DNA from: an uncultured Lachnospiraceae bacterium
Lineage (GTDB): Bacteria > Bacillota > Clostridia > Lachnospirales > Lachnospiraceae
Direction: 5' to 3'
NCBI GenBank assembly: GCA_947632515.1
Contig: CANRPO010000007.1
Span: forward strand, 50,079 to 114,078
Length of the DNA: 64,000 nt
The position numbers and the translations under genes were made by a program. The notes beneath the pieces were generated by a model that was not told the origin of the DNA, searched no databases, and was given only the letters and a program-made list of their open reading frames with translations. The stretch's first letter is position 1; every line of letters begins with the position of its first letter. This document shows, piece by piece, positions 34,241 through 41,879 of this stretch.

Positions 34241-36100
34241 ATGGCCATTATCCATATTTTAGATCATCAGACAATCGACAAGATCGCCGCCGGAGAGGTG
34301 GTGGAACGCCCTTCCAGCGTCGTCAAGGAGCTGGTGGAAAACGCCATCGACGCGGGGGCGGGCGCCGTCACCGTGGAAATCAAAGACGGCGGCATCTCGT
34401 TCATCCGTGTGACCGACAACGGAAACGGCATCGAGAGAGGGCAGGTGCGCAACGCGTTTCTTCGCCATGCCACCAGCAAGATCTCCTCCGCAGAGGATTT
34501 GACCGAATTGGTCAGTCTTGGATTCCGCGGGGAGGCGCTGGCCAGCATCGCGGCCGTCTCCATGGTGGAACTGATCTCCAAGACGCGGGAGGATCTGACG
34601 GGGATCCGCTATGTGATCGAGGGCGGCGACGAGAAGGAGCAGGAGGAGATCGGCGCCCCCGACGGCACTACCGTGCTTGTGCGGAACCTTTTTTACAACA
34701 CGCCGCCCCGCAAAAAATTCCTGAAACAGCCCCAGACGGAAGGTTCCTATGTGGCTGATCTGATGGAACATCTCGCCATGTCCAACCCGCAGATTTCTTT
34801 CAAATTTGTCTCCGGCGGGCAGACGAAGTTCTATACCACGGGCGACGGCGATCTGGCTCAGATCATCTACCGTATCTATGGCCGCGAGATTGCAAACGGG
34901 CTTATGCCGTTCCATCATCAGGCGGAGGGCGTGGCGATAGACGGACTGTTAGGCAGACCCGTCATCAACCGCGCAAACCGCAATTACGAGATCTTCTACA
35001 TCAACGGCAGATATGTAAAGAGCAGCCTGATCAGCAGGGCCGTAGAGGAGGGGTACCGCGAATATCTGATGCAGCACAAATTTCCGTTCTGCGTGCTGCA
35101 TTTCCGGATCAACACGGATCGGATCGACGTGAACGTCCACCCCGCGAAGATGGAGGTGCGCATTGCCGACGGCCCCGCCTTCTATGAACTTGTCAAGGCT
35201 GCCATCCACGACGCGCTGCACGGGACAGAGATGATCCCGGAGGTCGTTCTGACGCCCCGGGCGGCTGACAGCGCCGCGCTGCGGAGCATGCCTGCGCCGG
35301 AGCCTTTCGAGAGCCGAAGGATCGCAAAGGAGGCTGCGGAGCGCACTGTCCTGTCCGCTGCGTCCGACACGCCCGGGCAGGAGGATTACGCGTCGCTTTT
35401 GGAGGCGGGACCGACAGAACAGCGTACCGCGCGGGAGCCTGTCTCTTACGGGCGGCCTCTTTTGGCGAAAGCCGCGCAGACAGAGCTCTTTGCGGACAAA
35501 ATACTGTCCCCGCCGGCGCGGGCAAAGTTCGAGATCATCGGACAGCTTTTCGACACTTACTGGCTGGTATCCTATGAGGAAAAACTGTTGATTATCGACC
35601 AGCACGCCGCTCACGAGAAGGTGCAGTACGAGCGGTTCCTGAAACGTTTTCACGCGCATGCCGTTGTCTCCCAGGCCGTCAATCCGCCCCTGATCGTCAC
35701 CCTGAGCGGGCGGGAGCGGGAGTGCTACCTGACCCATGCCGCAGATTTCGAGGCGCTGGGCTTTGTGGTCGAGGAATTCGGCGGAAACGACTATGCCATC
35801 CGAGGCGTCCCGTTGGATCTGTACGGCTACGGAGAACAGGAATTTTTCAGAGAGATACTGGAGGAGCTTTCGGAGAATGCCGTCACGGGCACGCCCGAGA
35901 CTGTCCGCACCCGCATCGCGGCCATGGCGTGCAAGGCGGCGGTCAAGGGCAATATGCGCCTGAGTCTGCCGGAGGCGGAACGGCTGATCGACGAGCTTTT
36001 GACGCTGGACAATCCGTACAACTGTCCCCACGGAAGACCGACCATCGTCTCCATGACCAAATATGAGCTGGAAAAGAAGTTTAAGAGGATCGTAACGTGA
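34241..36100 (+). CDS. mutL: DNA mismatch repair endonuclease MutL
   Basis: A 619-residue MutL. GHKL ATPase domain: I-A-A-G-E-V-V-E-R-P-S-S-V-V-K-E-L-V-E-N-A-I-D-A-G-A, D-N-G-N-G-I, F-R-G-E-A-L-A-S-I. The C-terminal domain has the endonuclease signature D-Q-H-A-A-H-E-K-V-Q-Y-E (D-Q-H-A-x2-E-x4-E type), so this MutL probably nicks DNA itself, as expected in an organism without MutH. ATG 34241 has AAGGAT upstream. It overlaps miaA by 4 bases. Confidence 0.96.
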   Translation: MAIIHILDHQTIDKIAAGEVVERPSSVVKELVENAIDAGAGAVTVEIKDGGISFIRVTDNGNGIERGQVRNAFLRHATSKISSAEDLTELVSLGFRGEALASIAAVSMVELISKTREDLTGIRYVIEGGDEKEQEEIGAPDGTTVLVRNLFYNTPPRKKFLKQPQTEGSYVADLMEHLAMSNPQISFKFVSGGQTKFYTTGDGDLAQIIYRIYGREIANGLMPFHHQAEGVAIDGLLGRPVINRANRNYEIFYINGRYVKSSLISRAVEEGYREYLMQHKFPFCVLHFRINTDRIDVNVHPAKMEVRIADGPAFYELVKAAIHDALHGTEMIPEVVLTPRAADSAALRSMPAPEPFESRRIAKEAAERTVLSAASDTPGQEDYASLLEAGPTEQRTAREPVSYGRPLLAKAAQTELFADKILSPPARAKFEIIGQLFDTYWLVSYEEKLLIIDQHAAHEKVQYERFLKRFHAHAVVSQAVNPPLIVTLSGRERECYLTHAADFEALGFVVEEFGGNDYAIRGVPLDLYGYGEQEFFREILEELSENAVTGTPETVRTRIAAMACKAAVKGNMRLSLPEAERLIDELLTLDNPYNCPHGRPTIVSMTKYELEKKFKRIVT

Positions 36101-37056
36101 ACAGAGAAAACCATCGGCCGCCGCTCGTCATCCTGACCGGCCCCACCGCCGTGGGGAAGACCGCGCTCTCCATCAGTCTGGCCAAAGAGATCGGCGGGGA
36201 GATCGTCTCGGCGGATTCCATGCAGGTGTACCGCCATATGGACATCGGCTCGGCCAAGATCAGACCTGAGCAGATGGACGGCGTGCCGCACCATCTGATC
36301 GATATTCTGGAGCCAACGGAGGAATTCAACGTCGTCCTTTTTCAAAAGCTGGCAGCCCAGGCTGTCCGGGACATTCTCGCGAAAGGGCGCATCCCCATCG
36401 TGGCCGGCGGCACCGGATTCTACATCCAAGCGCTTTTGTACGACGTGGATTTCACGGCAAACGACGAGGATGCCGCGCTCCGCAGGCAGTTAGAAGACTT
36501 TGCAGACGCCATGGGCAACGAGGCGCTCTACGAAAAACTCCGTCTGGTCGATCCCGAGTCCTGCGAGATCATCCATGCGAACAACCGAAAGCGCGTGATC
36601 CGCGCCCTGGAATTCTACGAAAAGACCGGCATGAAGATCTCCGAGCACAACAAAAGGCAGCGGCAGAAGGAGCCGCCCTACAATTCCGCCTACTTTGTCC
36701 TAAACGACGACAGACAGAAACTGTACGGCCGGATAGACGAGCGGGTGGACGATATGCTCTCGCAAGGGCTGTTGGACGAGGTGCGCCGCCTGAAAGCTAT
36801 GGGCTGCACCGCTGACATGGTATCCATGCAGGGGCTGGGCTACAAGGAACTTCTGGCGTATCTGGACGGGAACGGGACGCTGGAGGAGGCGGTGTACCGG
36901 ATCAAGCTGAACACACGGCACTTTGCCAAGAGACAGCTCACATGGTTCCGCAGAGAGCGCGACACGATCATGCTCGACAGGCGGAAGTTCGGCTGCGACG
37001 ACGGCCGCATCCTTAAATATATGACGGAAATCCTGCACGAGAAAGGGTTGATATAG
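36097..37056 (+). CDS. miaA: tRNA dimethylallyltransferase
   Basis: A 319-residue enzyme that transfers dimethylallyl to A37 of tRNAs reading UNN codons. P-loop G-P-T-A-V-G-K-T (residues 14-21), S-A-D-S-M-Q-V-Y-R, G-S-A-K and G-G-T-G-F-Y-I-Q, H-x-x-N-x-x-R-V-I-R-A-L as H-A-N-N-R-K-R-V-I-R-A-L, and G-L-G-Y-K-E. The GTG start overlaps the mutL stop and has AGAGGA upstream. Together with miaB it completes ms2i6A37. Confidence 0.96.
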   Translation: MNRENHRPPLVILTGPTAVGKTALSISLAKEIGGEIVSADSMQVYRHMDIGSAKIRPEQMDGVPHHLIDILEPTEEFNVVLFQKLAAQAVRDILAKGRIPIVAGGTGFYIQALLYDVDFTANDEDAALRRQLEDFADAMGNEALYEKLRLVDPESCEIIHANNRKRVIRALEFYEKTGMKISEHNKRQRQKEPPYNSAYFVLNDDRQKLYGRIDERVDDMLSQGLLDEVRRLKAMGCTADMVSMQGLGYKELLAYLDGNGTLEEAVYRIKLNTRHFAKRQLTWFRRERDTIMLDRRKFGCDDGRILKYMTEILHEKGLI

Positions 37057-37059
37057 ACA

Positions 37060-38361
37060 ATGACGGCAAGGAACAGGGAACTGATGAGAGAACAGTATGA
37101 GAGAATGGGGATCTCCCCGGAGGCGTACGCCTACGGGGAGGAGGTGCTTGCCTCCCTGCGGGAGCGGTTTGCGCGAATAGACGAGATCGCAGAGTACAAC
37201 CAGCTGAAGGTCATACAGGCCATGCAGCAGTGCGGCGTGAGCGAGGCGTGTCTGCTCGGCACGACAGGCTACGGCTACAACGATCTCGGCAGGGACACGC
37301 TGGAAAAAGTCTACGCGGCCGTCTTCCACACGGAGGATGCGCTGGTGCGCCCGCAGATCACCTGCGGGACACACGCGCTGGCTCTTGCCCTGATGAGCAA
37401 TCTGCGCCCGGGGGACGAGCTTTTGTCCCCGGTCGGCAAGCCCTACGACACGCTGGAAGAAGTGATCGGCATCCGTCCTTCCAAGGGCTCCTTAAAGGAG
37501 TACGGCATCTCCTATAAGCAGGTGGACTTATCGGAGGACGGTTCTTTCGACTACGAGGGCATCCGCGCGGCCATAGGAGAGCGCACGAAACTCGTCACGA
37601 TCCAGCGCTCCAAGGGCTATCAGACAAGGCCCACGCTCTCCGTGGAGCGGATCGGCGAGCTGATCCGTTTCGTCAAAGAGATCAAACCCGACGTCATCTG
37701 CATGGTGGACAACTGTTACGGGGAGTTCGTGGAGACCATCGAACCCACCGACGTGGGGGCCGACATGGCCGTCGGCTCCCTGATCAAGAATCCGGGGGGC
37801 GGTCTCGCCCCCATCGGCGGCTATATCGTCGGCAGGAGAGACTGCGTGGAGAACGCGGCCTACCGCCTGACGTCTCCGGGGCTCGGCAAGGAGGTTGGCG
37901 CGTCCCTGGGCATTCTGTCCTCTTTTTACCAAGGGCTTTTCCTGGCGCCCACAGTCACCGCAAGCGCGCTGAAGGGGGCGGTCTTTGCGGCGAATCTCTA
38001 CGAGCGGCTGGGCTTTGCCGTCGTTCCGGACGGGACGCAGGAGCGCTACGACATCATTCAGGCGGTGACCTTCGGCTCCCCGGAAGGGGTGATTGCCTTC
38101 TGTCAGGGGATCCAGGCGGCCGCCTCCGTGGACAGCTTCGTCACCCCGGAGCCGTGGGACATGCCGGGCTATGACGCGCAGGTGATCATGGCCGCAGGAG
38201 CGTTCGTGTCAGGTTCCTCCATAGAACTCAGCGCCGACGGACCGATCAGGCCGCCCTACGCGGTCTATTTTCAGGGAGGACTGACTTTCCCGCACGCAAA
38301 ATTAGGGATCCTGAAGACGCTGCAGAATCTTCTGGACAAAAAAATTGTATACATCAAATAG
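37060..38361 (+). CDS. Methionine gamma-lyase family protein (aluminium-resistance type, YnbB)
   Basis: A 433-residue PLP enzyme of the Met gamma-lyase / YnbB family. Visible: L-L-G-T-T-G-Y-G-Y-N-D-L-G-R-D, V-R-P-Q-I-T-C-G-T-H-A-L, V-D-N-C-Y-G-E-F-V-E, and the probable PLP Schiff-base lysine in S-L-I-K-N-P-G-G-G-L-A-P (near residue 243), then T-S-P-G-L-G-K-E-V-G. The substrate is not settled for this family. It begins 3 bases after miaA, the same order as in B. subtilis (miaA ... ynbB). Confidence 0.88.
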   Translation: MTARNRELMREQYERMGISPEAYAYGEEVLASLRERFARIDEIAEYNQLKVIQAMQQCGVSEACLLGTTGYGYNDLGRDTLEKVYAAVFHTEDALVRPQITCGTHALALALMSNLRPGDELLSPVGKPYDTLEEVIGIRPSKGSLKEYGISYKQVDLSEDGSFDYEGIRAAIGERTKLVTIQRSKGYQTRPTLSVERIGELIRFVKEIKPDVICMVDNCYGEFVETIEPTDVGADMAVGSLIKNPGGGLAPIGGYIVGRRDCVENAAYRLTSPGLGKEVGASLGILSSFYQGLFLAPTVTASALKGAVFAANLYERLGFAVVPDGTQERYDIIQAVTFGSPEGVIAFCQGIQAAASVDSFVTPEPWDMPGYDAQVIMAAGAFVSGSSIELSADGPIRPPYAVYFQGGLTFPHAKLGILKTLQNLLDKKIVYIK

Positions 38362-38427
38362 GGGTTGTGATACAATATTAGGCGGCAAAGAAAAACAAGC
38401 GGCTTATACACAAAGAGGAGAGTATCT

Positions 38428-38664
38428 ATGCGAAAAAACGGTTGGACCTGTTTCCTGCTGATCATGGCAGGCATCGTGATCGGCGGCTTTATCGGCAGCC
38501 TGTTTTCTTCCACATGGCTGAATTACGGGCAGTCTTTCGGACTGAGTGCGCCGCTTGTGCTGGACTTGGGGATCTTAAGCGTCACGTTTGGCCTGACGAT
38601 CCACATCACGATTGCGAGCATTATCGGCATTGCGGTTGGGATCTTTATCTACCGCATTATCTGA
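38428..38664 (+). CDS. DUF4321 membrane protein
   Basis: A 78-residue protein of the DUF4321 type: two hydrophobic helices (residues ~7-27 and ~43-77) with G-G-F-I-G-S-L between, a loop with Y-G-x-x-F-G-L and the end in I-G-I-A-V-G-I-F-I-Y-R. Function unknown; it commonly precedes radC and mre genes in Clostridia, as here. GAGGAGAG stands upstream of the ATG. Confidence 0.75.
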   Translation: MRKNGWTCFLLIMAGIVIGGFIGSLFSSTWLNYGQSFGLSAPLVLDLGILSVTFGLTIHITIASIIGIAVGIFIYRII

Positions 38665-38717
38665 TCAACGCCTTCTTGCCCACGGCCCGGAGAGAATGCT
38701 GTCGGGAAAGAGGTTGC

Positions 38718-39437
38718 ATGAAATCGGCTAAGTATGAGAACAATGAGTATTACAGAATGCAGAATCTTCCATATGAGAAGTTCATCGCTCACGGCGGCAA
38801 GGCCCTGACCGACTCGGAACTTCTCGCCATTCTGCTCAGAACGGGAACCCGCGGCACGAACGTCCGCGAGCTGGGCGAGGAAGTATTGGCGCAGTCGGCG
38901 CGCTACGGCAACGGTCTGCTGGGGCTCTACCACATTCCGCTGAACGAGCTTTGCAGGATCGAGGGCATCGGAAAGGTGAAGGCGATCCAGCTCAAGACGG
39001 TGGCGGAGCTGAGCACCCGCATGGCGCAGGCCAAGGCCAAGACCAGTTTGTCCTTTCGCCATCCCGCCTCCGTTGCGGATTACTATATGGAGCGTTTTCG
39101 GCACGAGACGGTGGAGCACATCATGCTCTTGCTGTTTGATGCGGGACTGCATCTGATCGAGGAGCGCATGCTCTCGCAGGGGACGGTCAACGCCTCCCTC
39201 ATATCGCCCAGAGAGGTATTTATCTGTGCCGTGCAGGCGCGGGCGGCGGGCATCATGCTCTTACACAATCATCCCGGCGGCGATCCTTCTCCCAGCGAGA
39301 ATGACCTTCGGATCACGGAGCGCATAGGAAAGCTGGGCGCGCTGGCAGACATTCCGCTCTTCGACCACATCGTGATCGGGGACAATCGGTATTTCAGTTT
39401 CAGGGAACACGATCTGATGGTATCGACGCCATATTAG
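38718..39437 (+). CDS. radC: RadC family protein (JAMM/MPN domain)
   Basis: A 239-residue RadC-like protein. N-terminal helix-hairpin-helix-like region (P-Y-E-K-F-x-A-x-G-x-x-A-L-T-D-S-E-L-L-A-I-L-L-R-T-G) and C-terminal JAMM metalloprotease-like domain with L-L-H-N-H-P-G-G-D-P-S-P-S-E-N-D, including the H-x-H and the Asp ligand. The biological function is unclear; the old radiation-repair assignment is not supported. ATG 38718 with AGAGG upstream is chosen; the frame is open further upstream within the DUF4321 gene. It leads directly into mreB. Confidence 0.9.
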   Translation: MKSAKYENNEYYRMQNLPYEKFIAHGGKALTDSELLAILLRTGTRGTNVRELGEEVLAQSARYGNGLLGLYHIPLNELCRIEGIGKVKAIQLKTVAELSTRMAQAKAKTSLSFRHPASVADYYMERFRHETVEHIMLLLFDAGLHLIEERMLSQGTVNASLISPREVFICAVQARAAGIMLLHNHPGGDPSPSENDLRITERIGKLGALADIPLFDHIVIGDNRYFSFREHDLMVSTPY

Positions 39438-39475
39438 AGAGAGAAACGCACTACAAGAAAGAGAGGGGCAGCGTT

Positions 39476-40486
39476 TTGGCTAACAACGCATTTGGAATCG
39501 ATTTAGGAACAAGCAACATCAAAATATACAACCGGTCGGACGACGATGTTTTCGTGGAAAAGAATATGATCGCCATCGAGAACAAGAAAAATCTGTTCGC
39601 CTACGGCGATTCCGCTTTCGAGATGTACGAGAAAGCGCCCGCCAACATCCATATTTCCTATCCGCTCAGCAACGGCGTGATCGCCGACATCCAGAATATG
39701 GAGCTGTTAGTCAGATACTTCATCGGGGATCTGATGAAGAACAATATCAAGCCGGCCGACTACTATATCGCCGTGCCTTGGGACGTGACGGAAGTTGAGA
39801 AGAGGGCCTTCAAGGATCTGATCAAGGAGGCGAACGTCAAGGCGAAACGGGTCATGGTCGTGGACAAGGCGGTGGCGGACGGCCTTGGCCTTGGCATAGA
39901 CGTCAAGAACGCGCAGGGCGTGCTGGTGGTAAACGTGGGATTCGACACCACGGAGATCTCCATTCTGTCCCTGGGAGGCATCGTGCTGAGCCGGCTGATC
40001 AAGGTGGGCGGCCGCAAATTCGACGACGCCATCAAGAACGCCATAAGGCGGGAGTACAGCCTGATCATCGGCGGCAAGACGGCGGAAGTGGTGAAGATCT
40101 CCCTCCTCGATCTGGAGGAGCAGCGCACCGGCGCGCTGGTCTACGGCAGGGACATCGTCACCGGACTGCCCGTGGAGCGCGCCATCCCCACCGATCTGAT
40201 CGACGACTGCCTCGTGGAACACTTCAACATGATCATCGACAATATCAAAGTCATTCTGGAGCGCACGCCCCCGGAGCTCGCCGCAGACATCTACCGCCAC
40301 GGCATCTATCTGACGGGAGGCGCCTCCCAGGTCAGCAAACTGGCCGGACTTATGAGCAAGGGCACGGGCCTTAAGGTGAACGTCTCCGAGAACCCGGTGA
40401 CCAGCGTCGCGCTGGGTCTTTCCAAGATCATCAACGACGACAATTATAAATCCGTGGCCTACGCGATAGAAGGAATGAGTAAATGA
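39476..40486 (+). CDS. mreB: Rod-shape actin homologue MreB
   Basis: A 336-residue actin-fold ATPase that forms membrane filaments guiding the elongation machinery. Phosphate-1 loop F-G-I-D-L-G-T-S-N-I-K-I-Y, V-P-W-D-V-T-E-V-E-K-R, D-K-A-V-A-D-G-L-G-L-G-I and L-T-G-G-A-S-Q in the adenosine motif. The start is TTG with AGAGGGG upstream. The stop overlaps mreC by four bases. It heads the mreBCD-PBP2-minCDE-rodA cluster. Confidence 0.93.
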   Translation: MANNAFGIDLGTSNIKIYNRSDDDVFVEKNMIAIENKKNLFAYGDSAFEMYEKAPANIHISYPLSNGVIADIQNMELLVRYFIGDLMKNNIKPADYYIAVPWDVTEVEKRAFKDLIKEANVKAKRVMVVDKAVADGLGLGIDVKNAQGVLVVNVGFDTTEISILSLGGIVLSRLIKVGGRKFDDAIKNAIRREYSLIIGGKTAEVVKISLLDLEEQRTGALVYGRDIVTGLPVERAIPTDLIDDCLVEHFNMIIDNIKVILERTPPELAADIYRHGIYLTGGASQVSKLAGLMSKGTGLKVNVSENPVTSVALGLSKIINDDNYKSVAYAIEGMSK

Positions 40487-41352
40487 GTCCGATCGTAAAG
40501 AGAAAAGGAGAAAAATTTACTTTGCCGGGTAAATATCTCCTTTTTATTTTAACAATCCTCTGCACCGGCATGGTGCTTTTGACGTTCAACACAACTGTAT
40601 TCAGCGGCCCGCTCAGCGCTGTCGCAGGCTACACGGTGGTTCCCTTCGAGGAGGGGATCAGCGTGGTCGGCAGCTGGCTGGCCGGCCGTTCGGAGGAGCT
40701 GGCGCAGATCCGGGTACTGATCGCCGAAAATGAGAGCCTGAAGGAACAGGTGGATGAACTGACGATCGAGAACACCAGACTGCAGCAGGACCGCTACGAG
40801 CTGACCAATCTGCGGGAGCTGTACAATCTGGACGCCCAGTACGACGAGTACGAAAAGACCGGGGCCCGCATCATCGCCAGAGATTCCGGCAACTGGTTTC
40901 ATTCCTTTGTCATCGACAAGGGCGTGAAGGACGGTATTGCGGTAGATATGAATGTGATGGCGGGCAGCGGCCTCGTGGGGCGCGTCGTGGACGTGGGCCC
41001 CAACTGGGCGAAGGTGAAGGCGATCATCGCGGACGACTCCAATGTGAGCGCCATGGTGCTCTCCAGCTCCGACAACATGATCGTCTCCGGCAATCTGAAA
41101 CTGTACGCCTCGGGAGTCATCGAGTTTGAACAGCTTGTGGACAGCGACAACGTGGTCGTGGAAGGCGACAAGATCGTCACCTCCAATATCAGCGACAAAT
41201 ATCTGCCGGGGATCCTGATCGGCTACATCAACACCATCAGCCGGGATGCCAACAATCTGACGAAATCCGGCTATGTCACGCCCGCCGTCGACTTCGAGCA
41301 CCTGGAAGAGGTTCTCGTCATCATGAAACAGAAACAGACGATAGAAGAGTAG
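40483..41352 (+). CDS. mreC: Rod shape-determining protein MreC
   Basis: A 289-residue bitopic membrane protein that links MreB to PBP2 outside the membrane. One N-terminal helix (residues ~14-34), a coiled coil (about 75-115, E-N-E-S-L-K-E-Q-V-D-E-L-T-I-E-N), then the MreC beta-barrel domain with A-R-I-I-A-R-D-S-G-N-W-F-H, I-D-K-G-V-K-D-G-I-A-V-D-M-N-V and L-V-G-R-V-V-D-V. Overlaps mreB and is 8 bases from mreD. Confidence 0.93.
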   Translation: MSPIVKRKGEKFTLPGKYLLFILTILCTGMVLLTFNTTVFSGPLSAVAGYTVVPFEEGISVVGSWLAGRSEELAQIRVLIAENESLKEQVDELTIENTRLQQDRYELTNLRELYNLDAQYDEYEKTGARIIARDSGNWFHSFVIDKGVKDGIAVDMNVMAGSGLVGRVVDVGPNWAKVKAIIADDSNVSAMVLSSSDNMIVSGNLKLYASGVIEFEQLVDSDNVVVEGDKIVTSNISDKYLPGILIGYINTISRDANNLTKSGYVTPAVDFEHLEEVLVIMKQKQTIEE

Positions 41353-41360
41353 AGGTTTGT

Positions 41361-41879
41361 ATGAAACGTTTTTTTGTCACCGCCCTTTTGATCCTTGTGT
41401 GTTTCCTGCTGCAGTGCACCGTGTTCCACGCGCTCGCCTTCGGCGGCGTTGTGCCGAATCTGCTCATCGTGCTGACGGCCTCCTTCGGCTTTATGCGGGG
41501 GGAGAAGACAGGGCTTTTGATCGGGTTTTTCTGCGGCCTTCTGGTGGACATATTTTTCGGCGATTCCATAGGATTTTATTCGCTCCTGTACATGTATACC
41601 GGGTATATGAACGGCAAATTCAGCGCCATCTTTTATCCCGAGGACATCAAACTGCCCATCGCGCTCATCCTTGGCAGCGACTGTTTTTACGGTCTGACAT
41701 GCTATGTGATCCTTTTTCTGCTGCGCAGCAGATTTGATTTCGGCTATTATTTCATGCATATCATTCTGCCCGAGATCGTGTACACGATCGTTGTGACGAT
41801 TTTCTTATACCCGCTCGTTCTTTGGATCAACACAAGGCTGGAACGCGGGGAACTGAGGAGTGGTAAAAAGTTTGTTTGA
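41361..41879 (+). CDS. mreD: Rod shape-determining protein MreD
   Basis: A 172-residue polytopic membrane protein with about five helices, typical of MreD: F-L-L-Q-C-T-V-F, N-L-L-I-V-L-T-A-S-F-G-F-M-R-G-E-K, G-L-L-V-D-I-F-F-G-D-S-I-G-F-Y-S-L-L-Y. It works with MreC and PBP2 in wall elongation. The 3' end overlaps the PBP2 gene. Confidence 0.9.
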   Translation: MKRFFVTALLILVCFLLQCTVFHALAFGGVVPNLLIVLTASFGFMRGEKTGLLIGFFCGLLVDIFFGDSIGFYSLLYMYTGYMNGKFSAIFYPEDIKLPIALILGSDCFYGLTCYVILFLLRSRFDFGYYFMHIILPEIVYTIVVTIFLYPLVLWINTRLERGELRSGKKFV